From positions 1 to 37,202 of the forward strand of contig SCPZ01000016.1 in NCBI GenBank assembly GCA_004299305.1: 37,202 bases of DNA, read 5' to 3'. The position numbers and the translations under genes were made by a program. The notes under the pieces are model-generated. The model was not told where the DNA came from. It saw only the letters and a list, made by a program, of their open reading frames with translations, and did not search any database. Numbering within the stretch: the first letter of the stretch is position 1; each line of letters starts with the position of its first letter. The stretch is from Methylobacter sp. GTDB taxonomy: Bacteria > Pseudomonadota > Gammaproteobacteria > Methylococcales > Methylomonadaceae. Below are positions 24,532 through 32,900 of this stretch, one piece after another.

Positions 24532-27500
24532 ATGGCACTACCTAAAATCACCTTGTCGGCTAAAACGACGCCTACCGAAGGCGCAATCGGCACCTATCTC
24601 ATCACCTTAGACACCGCCGCGCCTGCCGGAGGGTTAAAGGTGTTCTATAACACCGCAGGCAGCACGGCTGCGGTTAACAGTGACTACAATTTTACGGCGG
24701 GGCCGAATCTTAGCGCCGTCACGGCGAGCAGCTTCATCATTGCCGCCGGTGCAAAGACCGCTACTTTAAACCTCGTTGCTTATACGGACACAGTCACCGA
24801 TCCTAACGAAACCGTGGTGGTCAATTTGGCGGCGGGAACCGGCTATGAATTAACCGGCACGAGCGCCCAGTTTGCGCCATCCTCTGATTTTATAGCGGGA
24901 TATGGTCCCACATCTGTAACCGTAGCCGACTTTAATAGCGATGGTAATACGGATTTAGTCACGGCAAATTATAGCGATAATACTATTTCGATGCTTTGGG
25001 GCAATGGTAGCGGCGGCGTTACCGGCGGCACTAGTTTTGCCGTGGGATTTAAGCCGGATTCCGTAGCCGTGGCCGACTTCAACGGTGATGGTAATGCGGA
25101 TTTAGCTACGGCAAACTCTGGTGACAATAATGTCTTGGTATATTTGGGTAACGGTAGAGGCGGATTTATCGATCAAACTAATGTTGCGGTCGGATTGTCG
25201 CCCACTTTTGTAGCCGTAGCCGACTTTAACGGCGACGGCAACGCGGATTTGGCTACAGCAAACTATGACAGCGATACTGTCTCGGTACGCTTGGGCAACG
25301 GTAATGGCGGTTTTGCTGCTGGCACTAACTTCGCCGTGGGAGTCGGGGCTTATGCGCTAGCCGTCGCCGACTTTAACGGCGATGGTAACGCGGATTTAGT
25401 CACAGCAAATGGTTTGGGCAATGATGTCTCGGTATTGTTAGGTAAGGGTAACGGCGGCTTTGCTCCCGGCTCTAACTTCGCCGTGGGAGCCGGGCCTTAT
25501 TCGGTAGCCGTAGCCGACTTCAACGGCGACGGTAATATGGATTTAGCCACGGCAAACTATGATGGTGATACTGTTTCGGTGCGTTTGGGTAACGGTAACG
25601 GCGGCTTTGCTGGCGGCACTAACTTTGCCGTGGGAGTCGGGCCTTTGTCCATAGCCGTAGCCGACGTTAACGGCGATGGTAAAGCGGACTTAGCCACCGC
25701 GAATAGCCTGAGCGATAACGTCTCGCTATTATTGGGTAACGGTAGCGGCGGATTTGCCGCTAAAACCAATGTTGCAGTGGGCACTGGGCCAACCTCTGTA
25801 AGCGTTGCAGACTTCAACGGCGATGGTAAAGCCGATTTAGCTACCGCAAACTCTACTAACGGTAGTGTTTCGGTATTGCTAAATACCACCAAAAACGCCG
25901 GCGGCGCGATGTTAACGATTATCGACGTACCCGAGGCAAGTCCCTCCCACCAGCAGTTTGTCACAAAACCTTTTATAGCCATTCCAGACGCTGGCGCTAT
26001 ATCTTCAACGCTCAATGTGAACGGCATGAGCGGACCGATTACCGACTTGAATGTCAGTGTGAACATTGATCACAGTTGGGATATGGATCTCGATGTTTAT
26101 CTGGTCACGCCGAGCGGGCAGCAGATTGAATTATTCACCGACGTGGGCGGAGGGGGAAGTAATTTTACCAATACCATTTTGGATAATGAAGCATCGATGC
26201 CTATAGCAAACGGCAGTGCGCCGTTCATCGGCTCATATCGGCCCGAAGGCGATCTTGCCTCTGCTTATGGAATAGATCCCAACGGTATTTGGACCTTAAA
26301 GGTTTCCGATGACAGTCTTTTGAATGTAGGCGTACTTAATTCCTGGACATTAGACATCAGCACCCTGCCGTCTAATCATGCTCCCACAGGTAGCGTTATT
26401 ATCAGCGATACCACGCCGAAGCAAGGCCAAACCTTAACAGTCTCCGATACCTTAGCCGATACTGATGGTTTAGGTGTAATAAAGTATTCATGGTTAGTTA
26501 ATGGCTTAACTGTGGGTACAGGTAGCGACTATACCGTAACGGCAAGCGATGTTGGAGAAACGATAGCCGTCACTGCGAGCTATACCGACGATTTAGGCAA
26601 TGCCGAAAGCGTCAGCAGCGATAGCACCAGTGCGGTTATCGCCGCCAATAACCCGGCTACCGGCACGGTCAGCATCAGTGACACCACGCCGCAAACAGGA
26701 CAAGTTTTGACCGCTTCGAGCGCGCTGGCGGATTTGGATGGACTGGGGACTATCAGTTATACCTGGAAAGCAGGCGCAACCGTACTCGGTGCGGGTAAAA
26801 GCTATACCGTTACCGCTGACGAAATCGGTAAAGCCATCAGCGTTACTGCGAGCTATACCGACGACTTGGGCAATGCCGAAAGCGTCAGCAGCGATAGCAC
26901 CAGTGCGGTTATCGCCGCTAATAACCCGGCTACCGGCACGGTCAGCATCAGTGACACCACGCCGCAAACAGGACAAGTTTTGACCGCTTCGAGCGCGCTG
27001 GCGGATTTGGACGGGTTGGGAACCATCAGTTATACCTGGAAAGCAGGCGCAATCGTACTCGGTGCGGGTAAAAGCTATACCGTTACCGCTGACGAAATCG
27101 GTAAAGCCATCAGCGTTACTGCGAGCTATACCGACGACTTGGGCAACGCCGAAAGTGTCAGCAGCGATAGCACCACTGCGGTTATTGCCGCCAATAACCC
27201 GGCTACCGGCACGGTCAGCATCAGTGACACTACGCCGCAGCAAGGGCAAACCTTGACGGCTTCGAGCGCGCTGGCCGACTTGGACGGGCTGGGCACCATC
27301 AGTTATACCTGGAAAACCGGCACGACCGTATTAGGCACGGGTAACAGCTATCTTGTCACGGCTAGTGAAGTCGGTAAAACGATAGGCGTCACTGCGAGCT
27401 ATACCGACGACTTGGGCAACGCCGAAAGTGTCAGCAGCGAGGCAACTTCAGTGGTGGTGGTTGCCCCTGCCGCAAAACCAGGCGTGACCCTGCAATTGCT

Positions 27501-28848
27501 TAGCGCCGACAGCAATACCAGCGAAGGCAATGCGTTGGTTGACGGCACAGCGGGGGCTGTCGTTCAGTATGGCGTAACACTGAATACCGCGCCTGTTGCC
27601 AAACATTCGGTGACGATAGACTTTAGCAGTAACGATCTCACCGAAGGCACGGTTACGCCCAGCCTGACTTTTACCTCAAGCAATTGGAATCAGGCACAAA
27701 CGTTGGTTATCAGCGGTGTGGATGATTTGCTTAATGACGGCAATGTGTCTTATACCATCTCGGCGACAATCGATACCAATAAAACAGATACTTTGGAATA
27801 TTTGACCATAACGATTCCGACTTTTTCGTTACAAAATATCGATGATATTGAAGATGTGCCGATTAATGACGGCACATCGGGCAATATTGGCACGGATGGT
27901 GTCGATTACATGCAGGGCAATAATGGCGATGACCAGTTGTACGGCGGTTATGGCTATGATGAACTCAAAGGCGGTTTAGGTAATGACGAGCTTTATGGCG
28001 AGCAAGGTAATGATCGTTTATATGGGGAATTAGGCAACGATACACTGTATGGCGGTTATCAAAACGACAAGCTCTACGGAGATGAAGGTGATGACACGCT
28101 ATGGGGAGAGGAGGGCGCCGATTCTTTAGAAGGCGGCGTAGGCAATGATACCTTAGACGGCGGTACAGGCTTGGATACGCTGGTAGGCGGTGCGGGTAAC
28201 GACACCTATTATTTAGGCTACGATGCGGTTGATGTCATTACCGATAACGGTTTAAGCACCGATGTCGATACCGTCATCATGCCGTATCAATTGAGCAAGT
28301 ATACTTTACCGAGTGGCATCGAAAACGGCACTATTGCAGAAGGCACAGAAGCCAACAGTTTGACGGGGAATACCGGCGATAATACCTTAACCGGTAATGC
28401 AGGCAAAAATAAGTTAGTCGGTGCAGTAGGGCGCGATTCATTATTTGGCGGCTTGGGAGAGGATGTATTAAACGGCGGCACCGGCAATGACGTGTTGGAA
28501 GGCGGCAAGGGTAAAGACAACCTAACGGGCGGTGCGGGTAATGACACCTTTTTGTTTAACACCGCACTTAAGGCGAGTGTCGACAAAATCATCGACTTCA
28601 AACCGGCGGACGATACCATTGAGCTGGAAAACCAGATTTTTTCCAAATTAACTGCAACAGGCACGTTAAGTACCGGTAACTTTGTGACCGCTACAGCGGC
28701 AGCCGATAGTAACGACTATCTCGTCTACAACAAAGCCACAGGCGCGTTATTTTATGATGCCGATGGTAATGGGGCTGGCGCGGCGGTGCAGATTGCGTTG
28801 CTGGGAACAAACCTGGCGTTGACGAATGCTGATTTTGTTGTGATTTAA
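24532..28848 (+). CDS. RTX protein 2: FG-GAP propeller, P-domain, four Ig repeats, RTX
   Basis: A 1438-residue modular protein, probably exported by type I secretion and displayed or released. Order: a Calx-beta-like N-terminal domain (about 1-100); seven FG-GAP/VCBS repeats with a 49-residue period (about 117-453), each with VAVADFNGDGxADLATAN, fitting a seven-bladed propeller whose DFNGDG loops can bind calcium; a proprotein-convertase P-type domain (about 477-613, HSWDMDLDVYLVTPSG, GIWTLKVSD); four 91-residue Ig-like repeats (617-976), of which three are nearly identical; a Calx-like domain (about 982-1106); RTX nonapeptides (about 1117-1222); a YLGYDAVDVI linker; further RTX; and a tail ending LTNADFVVI. 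From the Calx-like domain onward it is paralogous to RTX protein 1. No protease catalytic domain accompanies the P-domain. The start follows GGAG. Confidence 0.88.
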   Translation: MALPKITLSAKTTPTEGAIGTYLITLDTAAPAGGLKVFYNTAGSTAAVNSDYNFTAGPNLSAVTASSFIIAAGAKTATLNLVAYTDTVTDPNETVVVNLAAGTGYELTGTSAQFAPSSDFIAGYGPTSVTVADFNSDGNTDLVTANYSDNTISMLWGNGSGGVTGGTSFAVGFKPDSVAVADFNGDGNADLATANSGDNNVLVYLGNGRGGFIDQTNVAVGLSPTFVAVADFNGDGNADLATANYDSDTVSVRLGNGNGGFAAGTNFAVGVGAYALAVADFNGDGNADLVTANGLGNDVSVLLGKGNGGFAPGSNFAVGAGPYSVAVADFNGDGNMDLATANYDGDTVSVRLGNGNGGFAGGTNFAVGVGPLSIAVADVNGDGKADLATANSLSDNVSLLLGNGSGGFAAKTNVAVGTGPTSVSVADFNGDGKADLATANSTNGSVSVLLNTTKNAGGAMLTIIDVPEASPSHQQFVTKPFIAIPDAGAISSTLNVNGMSGPITDLNVSVNIDHSWDMDLDVYLVTPSGQQIELFTDVGGGGSNFTNTILDNEASMPIANGSAPFIGSYRPEGDLASAYGIDPNGIWTLKVSDDSLLNVGVLNSWTLDISTLPSNHAPTGSVIISDTTPKQGQTLTVSDTLADTDGLGVIKYSWLVNGLTVGTGSDYTVTASDVGETIAVTASYTDDLGNAESVSSDSTSAVIAANNPATGTVSISDTTPQTGQVLTASSALADLDGLGTISYTWKAGATVLGAGKSYTVTADEIGKAISVTASYTDDLGNAESVSSDSTSAVIAANNPATGTVSISDTTPQTGQVLTASSALADLDGLGTISYTWKAGAIVLGAGKSYTVTADEIGKAISVTASYTDDLGNAESVSSDSTTAVIAANNPATGTVSISDTTPQQGQTLTASSALADLDGLGTISYTWKTGTTVLGTGNSYLVTASEVGKTIGVTASYTDDLGNAESVSSEATSVVVVAPAAKPGVTLQLLSADSNTSEGNALVDGTAGAVVQYGVTLNTAPVAKHSVTIDFSSNDLTEGTVTPSLTFTSSNWNQAQTLVISGVDDLLNDGNVSYTISATIDTNKTDTLEYLTITIPTFSLQNIDDIEDVPINDGTSGNIGTDGVDYMQGNNGDDQLYGGYGYDELKGGLGNDELYGEQGNDRLYGELGNDTLYGGYQNDKLYGDEGDDTLWGEEGADSLEGGVGNDTLDGGTGLDTLVGGAGNDTYYLGYDAVDVITDNGLSTDVDTVIMPYQLSKYTLPSGIENGTIAEGTEANSLTGNTGDNTLTGNAGKNKLVGAVGRDSLFGGLGEDVLNGGTGNDVLEGGKGKDNLTGGAGNDTFLFNTALKASVDKIIDFKPADDTIELENQIFSKLTATGTLSTGNFVTATAAADSNDYLVYNKATGALFYDADGNGAGAAVQIALLGTNLALTNADFVVI
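26641..27459 (+). repeat. Three 273-bp near-identical tandem repeats in RTX gene 2
   Basis: Units begin at 26641, 26914 and 27187, spaced exactly 273 bases (91 codons). The first two are almost identical at the DNA level, including silent positions; the third diverges in its second half. A fourth, more divergent unit precedes them (about 26380-26640). Each encodes an Ig-like domain starting ATGTVSISDTTP and ending DDLGNAESVSS. The near identity points to recent duplication or gene conversion, and copy number may vary between strains. Confidence 0.85.
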
Positions 28849-28867
28849 GGGAGGTACAAAATCATGT

Positions 28868-28894
28868 AGGTCGGGTTATACGCTAACCCGACCT
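28868..28894. repeat. Palindromic repeat after RTX gene 2
   Basis: AGGTCGGGTTA (28868-28878) and TAACCCGACCT (28884-28894) pair perfectly around a 5-base loop, with TTGTATT following. It starts 20 bases after the stop codon, so it could act as a terminator. The TAGGTCGGGTTA...CCCGAC string is a common dispersed repeat in Proteobacteria. Nothing else is seen in 28895-28996. Confidence 0.6.
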
Positions 28895-28996
28895 TGTATT
28901 ATAAAATTCATTTTTTGGCTTAAAGAAACCAAAAAGTGGATAGTTGCGGTGCATAACAAGCGAATAAACCATTAATTTTTAATAGGACTAATAGCC

Positions 28997-31900
28997 ATGA
29001 GTACAATAAATCTAAACCCATTGTCCAAGCTTACTACGTTAACAGGTTCCGTTAGCGGCGGGCTTGCAGGTTCGGGTAACTATTACAGTTTTACCGTCAG
29101 TGCTGATTCCATTTTCAGTTTCAGGACCGACCCTATTTTTGTTACCGGCGTCAGCAAAGGCGATTCGGATCTCACGCTGTATCGTGTCGTCAATGGTGAG
29201 CTTTTCTTTAATACCGGATCGACAGGCATAACAGGCGAACCTGACGTTATCAACACAGTATTAAGCCCTGGCGATTATCAAATAGAAATACTGCCGTTTA
29301 TCGGCAATATCGATTACACCTTAACGATTAAGCAATCTACTCAAGTCAGTAAGGATTACTCAGGTTTCGGTATAAACAACAGTTACAGCTTGGGCTTAAT
29401 TGATTGGGGTGTCAGCACTAATTCGGCGGATCTCCCCGATCATAAACTGGTCAGTGATGCCGGTAGTATTATCGATTTTCTGGGACATAAAGGCGACTTG
29501 CATGACGGTTATTCATTTACCGTCGATAAGCCGACCACTATTACCGTTACATTAACCCCCGATGCCAACAGTAATGTTGATTTGGCTTTGTATGATGAAC
29601 AAAACAACCAAATCAAAGGCAGTTTCAATGACTCAGGTGTTGCAGACACTCTTACTGCCGATTTAAAAGCAGGAACTTATTGGGTTGACGCAAGTTTTGT
29701 CAGCAGCAACAATCCTCAAGACCCCGATACCGGCGCTTTCTCAGCCGATTATGATTTGTCGCTTAGCGCAGCGCAATATGTGTTGCCGACAACTTCGTTC
29801 CGTCCTTTTAATGGTAATGCAACCGCTTTGGCGGAGACCTTTAACTTTAATAACAGTGAGCAACCTGAAACTATCACTATAAGTAACGCCGTTTACAAAG
29901 GCTTGGTTGAGCAGTCCGCTGTTGTGAATAACTTTGCCGGCGAGCAAAACGCAGGGGTTTTACTGACTACCGGTAATGCAGCAAGCATATTGGGACATCA
30001 TTACAACCAAAAGCAAGGCCAATCGACTTCTGATGCTGAAACGGTAAAGAACTGGTCTAACACTAACGGTAACCAACAGAGTATGCAACCGCTCACCGGT
30101 GCAGGCAATGCCGCCGGGAACAATGCGGATGTATTTAAGGAGGTCAACAAGTTGGTGACCGAGCAAAATGCAGTCCTTGATGAGGCCCATAAACTCGATC
30201 CTATTACCGGTGTTTATGATGCCGCCAGTTTGTCGTTTGATGTCGCGGTTACCGGTAAAGGCAATTACCTTAGCTTTGACTTGATGTTTGCCTCCGAAGA
30301 ATTTGCGCTATTCGCAGATAAATATGTCGATAGCGCCGTGATTATGGTCGATGGCAAAAACTATGCGTTATTCGACAAAAAAGATCCGACAACATTATTG
30401 AGCGTTACCCAAGCCAACGTCGATGCCGGTTACTTTTCGCCTAATACCCAGTTAGCCGACGGGACGAGTGTTTATCCTACAGAATTCAATGGTGTAAGTC
30501 GCTTGATCAGCGTCTTGGCTCCTATTGACACGACTCTCGCCACCCACCATATCTCGATTGCCATTGCCGATACCAATGACCACGTACTGGATTCCGGGTT
30601 TTTCCTGACTAATCTGGACAGTCTCGACCTGCAAAGACCCGTGCAATCGGTAGATCCGACTAACGCTCCGGTAGGTAGAGAAGGCTTATATACCAACAAG
30701 GCGGGAACGTCGGAAAGCGATGTGGTGGCAGGCACGGATACCCGTGACTTATCAATGCTCGGTGGCGGTAACGACCAGATCGATAGTGGCGCAGGCAACG
30801 ACGTTGTTGACGGCGGTCAGGGTAATGATGTGATTGATGCGGGTACCGGTGACGATTTGTTGAAGGGCGGCGACGGTAACGATAACGTCAATGGCGGCAG
30901 CGGCGCCGATGAGATGCTGGGCGGAGTGGGTGTCGATACGCTCTCCGGCGGCGAAGGTAATGACGTTATTGAAGGCGGCGATGCGACCGATACGTCAAAC
31001 AATAAGCTCGACGGCGGCACAGGTAACGACACGGTAACCGGCGCAGGCGGTTCGGATACCGTTACCGGCGGTACAGGCCATGACAGTGTTGATGGCGGGG
31101 CGGGTAATGACAAAATTGTCGGCGGCACCGATAACGTCGGCGATAGCATTGACGGCGGTACGGGTAACGACGTGATAACCGATGCAGGCGGTGCGGATAG
31201 CATAGACGGAGGCACAGGCAATGACACTATTACTGCCGGAGGCGGAGCGGATACTCTTAGCGGCGGTACAGGTCGCGACTCTTTGAACGCAGGAATGGGT
31301 AACGATGAAATTATCGGGGGTACCGATAATATCGGCGATAACCTGAGCGGTGGTGCGGGTAACGACACCGTAACTGCCGGGGGCGGTGCGGATACCATTA
31401 GCGGCGGCACCGGCCTTGACTCCATCGACGGCGGCGCGGGTAATGACAAAATTGTCGGCGGCACCGATGCAATCGGCGATAATCTCGACGGCGGTACGGG
31501 TAACGACACCGTAACTGCCGGAGGCGGTGCGGATACCATTAGCGGCGGTACCGGTCTCGACTCCATCAACGGCGGCGCGGGTAATGATGACATCACCGGG
31601 GGTAGCGATGCGATCGGCGATAACCTGAACGGGGGGACGGGTAACGACTCGGTAACCGGTGCAGGCGGCGCGGATACCATTAGTGGCGGCACCGGTCTTG
31701 ATTCTATCGACGGCGGCGCGGGTAATGACAGCATTGCCGGTGGTACTGATGCAATCGGCGATAATCTCGATGGCGGCACGGGCAACGACACGGTCATAGC
31801 CGGTGACGGTGCGGATACTGTTACCGGCGGTACCGGTCTTGACTCTATCGACGGCGGCGCGGGTAATGATGAAATTACCGGCGGTACTGATGCAATCGGC

Positions 31901-32554
31901 GATAATCTCGACGGCGGCACGGGTAACGACACAGTAGTAGCCGGTGACGGTGCGGATACTGTTACCGGCGGCACCGGTCTTGACTCTATCGACGGCGGCG
32001 CGGGTAATGATGAAATTACCGGCGGTACCGATGCGATCGGCGATAATCTCGATGGCGGCACGGGTAACGACACAGTAGTAGCCGGTGACGGTGCGGATAC
32101 TGTTACCGGCGGCACCGGTCTTGATTCTATCGACGGCGGCGCGGGTAATGATGAAATTACCGGCGGTACTGATGCGATCGGCGATAATCTCGATGGCGGC
32201 ACGGGCAACGACACGGTCATGGGCGGCGCCGGCAGTGATACTATCACGGGCGGCGCTGGACAAGACGACTTTATGGTAACGACAACGGAGAGTGCGGATA
32301 CTATTACTGACTTTGTCGTAGGCGATGACACTATCAGTTTCGATGGTTCAGTGTTTGTCGATTTAACTGAGGTAACGCCGGATAATTTCGTGGTAGATGC
32401 CGATCCTGCTAGTTCTCAGCCCGCTGTGATTTACGACAGCACCCTGGGTACTTTGTCTTACGATGATGACGGTGCAGGCCCGGACGTTCCGGTAGAAGTT
32501 GCTATCATTGGTGCGGATTTAGGCTTGACTAGCTCGGACTTCATAGTCGTCTAG
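28997..32554 (+). CDS. RTX protein 3: PPC-like domains, choice-of-anchor L domain, long RTX array
   Basis: An 1185-residue acidic protein without a signal peptide, probably a type I-secreted, calcium-binding surface or matrix protein. Two PPC-like beta domains come first (about 10-115 and 120-255; GNYYSFTVSAD and DGYSFTVDKPTTITVTL). A domain resembling 'choice-of-anchor L' follows (about 262-548; VNNFAGEQNAGVLLTTGNA, LSFDLMFASEEFALF, ISIAIADTNDHVLDSGFFL). An RTX array of some 500 residues spans about 570-1080, and the C-terminal block ends LTSSDFIVV. Much of the array is a 47-residue super-repeat. Only the last part is similar to RTX proteins 1 and 2, so it is a more distant relative. Start ATG 28997 is preceded by AGGA (28984-28987). 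Long reverse frames opposite this gene are composition shadows. Confidence 0.88.
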   Translation: MSTINLNPLSKLTTLTGSVSGGLAGSGNYYSFTVSADSIFSFRTDPIFVTGVSKGDSDLTLYRVVNGELFFNTGSTGITGEPDVINTVLSPGDYQIEILPFIGNIDYTLTIKQSTQVSKDYSGFGINNSYSLGLIDWGVSTNSADLPDHKLVSDAGSIIDFLGHKGDLHDGYSFTVDKPTTITVTLTPDANSNVDLALYDEQNNQIKGSFNDSGVADTLTADLKAGTYWVDASFVSSNNPQDPDTGAFSADYDLSLSAAQYVLPTTSFRPFNGNATALAETFNFNNSEQPETITISNAVYKGLVEQSAVVNNFAGEQNAGVLLTTGNAASILGHHYNQKQGQSTSDAETVKNWSNTNGNQQSMQPLTGAGNAAGNNADVFKEVNKLVTEQNAVLDEAHKLDPITGVYDAASLSFDVAVTGKGNYLSFDLMFASEEFALFADKYVDSAVIMVDGKNYALFDKKDPTTLLSVTQANVDAGYFSPNTQLADGTSVYPTEFNGVSRLISVLAPIDTTLATHHISIAIADTNDHVLDSGFFLTNLDSLDLQRPVQSVDPTNAPVGREGLYTNKAGTSESDVVAGTDTRDLSMLGGGNDQIDSGAGNDVVDGGQGNDVIDAGTGDDLLKGGDGNDNVNGGSGADEMLGGVGVDTLSGGEGNDVIEGGDATDTSNNKLDGGTGNDTVTGAGGSDTVTGGTGHDSVDGGAGNDKIVGGTDNVGDSIDGGTGNDVITDAGGADSIDGGTGNDTITAGGGADTLSGGTGRDSLNAGMGNDEIIGGTDNIGDNLSGGAGNDTVTAGGGADTISGGTGLDSIDGGAGNDKIVGGTDAIGDNLDGGTGNDTVTAGGGADTISGGTGLDSINGGAGNDDITGGSDAIGDNLNGGTGNDSVTGAGGADTISGGTGLDSIDGGAGNDSIAGGTDAIGDNLDGGTGNDTVIAGDGADTVTGGTGLDSIDGGAGNDEITGGTDAIGDNLDGGTGNDTVVAGDGADTVTGGTGLDSIDGGAGNDEITGGTDAIGDNLDGGTGNDTVVAGDGADTVTGGTGLDSIDGGAGNDEITGGTDAIGDNLDGGTGNDTVMGGAGSDTITGGAGQDDFMVTTTESADTITDFVVGDDTISFDGSVFVDLTEVTPDNFVVDADPASSQPAVIYDSTLGTLSYDDDGAGPDVPVEVAIIGADLGLTSSDFIVV
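31357..32230 (+). repeat. 141-bp tandem super-repeats in RTX gene 3
   Basis: The string GGG-y-AACGAC (or its close variant) starts at 31357, 31498, 31639, 31780, 31921, 32062 and 32203, always 141 bases apart (47 codons). Each unit encodes four nine-residue RTX turns plus one 11-residue turn, GGTDAIGDNLD or a variant. The units at 31780, 31921 and 32062 are nearly identical in DNA, so this part expanded recently. Confidence 0.88.
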
Positions 32555-32633
32555 GCGTATCTGCGTTTATTTCGATGGGATGTTGTTCTGTGACAATATT
32601 CCCATTGGACTTGATGCAATGAGGATAAAAAGG

Positions 32634-32663
32634 GGGGCTGGCGATTGCTAGCCCCTTTTTTTT
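32634..32663 (+). terminator. Rho-independent terminator of RTX gene 3
   Basis: GGGGCTGGC (32634-32642) pairs with GCTAGCCCC (32647-32655), with one G-T pair and a GATT loop, and is followed directly by eight T's. It lies 80 bases after the stop codon. Confidence 0.85.
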
Positions 32664-32664
32664 G

Positions 32665-32808
32665 GGCTTCCCGTTTAAGATGGGACACACGCAAGGCTTA
32701 ACCGTTCGTCCTGAGCTTGTCGAAGGATGGGCGGTTAAGCCGATCATGGTTCGACAAGCTCACCACGAACGGCTTAACCTTAAACTGTCCCGCCTTAAAC
32801 GGGAAGCC
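32665..32808. repeat. Nested inverted repeat (two repeat families)
   Basis: Outer arms: GGCTTCCCGTTTAAGATGGG (then ACA) at 32665-32687 and its near-perfect reverse complement at 32786-32808 (TGTCCCGCCTTAAACGGGAA then GCC). Inside lies a second inverted pair built on AAGGCTTAACCGTTCG / CGAACGGCTTAACCTT, with TGAGCTTGTCGAA (about 32711) and TTCGACAAGCTCA (about 32750), a widespread bacterial repeat. The layout suggests one repeat inserted into another. 32809-32900 shows no gene. Confidence 0.75.
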
Positions 32809-32900
32809 TTTTTTTGTAATCAATTGTTACCCTAAACTGCCAGCAGTATTTGTTGACTTAGCTGTGGCCGTCATTTGCGCCGAATATCCGCTACAGGCTG

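Noticed and set aside
26593-27249. 218-codon reverse frame opposite the Ig repeats
   Set aside because: It repeats with the 273-bp DNA period and is a shadow of the coding strand.
31357-32230. CRISPR-like regular spacing
   Set aside because: The 141-bp period lies within one continuous reading frame, and repeats and 'spacers' are both conserved; it is a coding tandem repeat.
30817-32331. 504-codon reverse-strand open frame opposite RTX gene 3 (and a 422-codon one at 30995-32263)
   Set aside because: It arises from the Gly/Asp-rich repeat DNA read backwards; it has a monotonous Pro/Ser/Val composition, no ribosome site and no domain.
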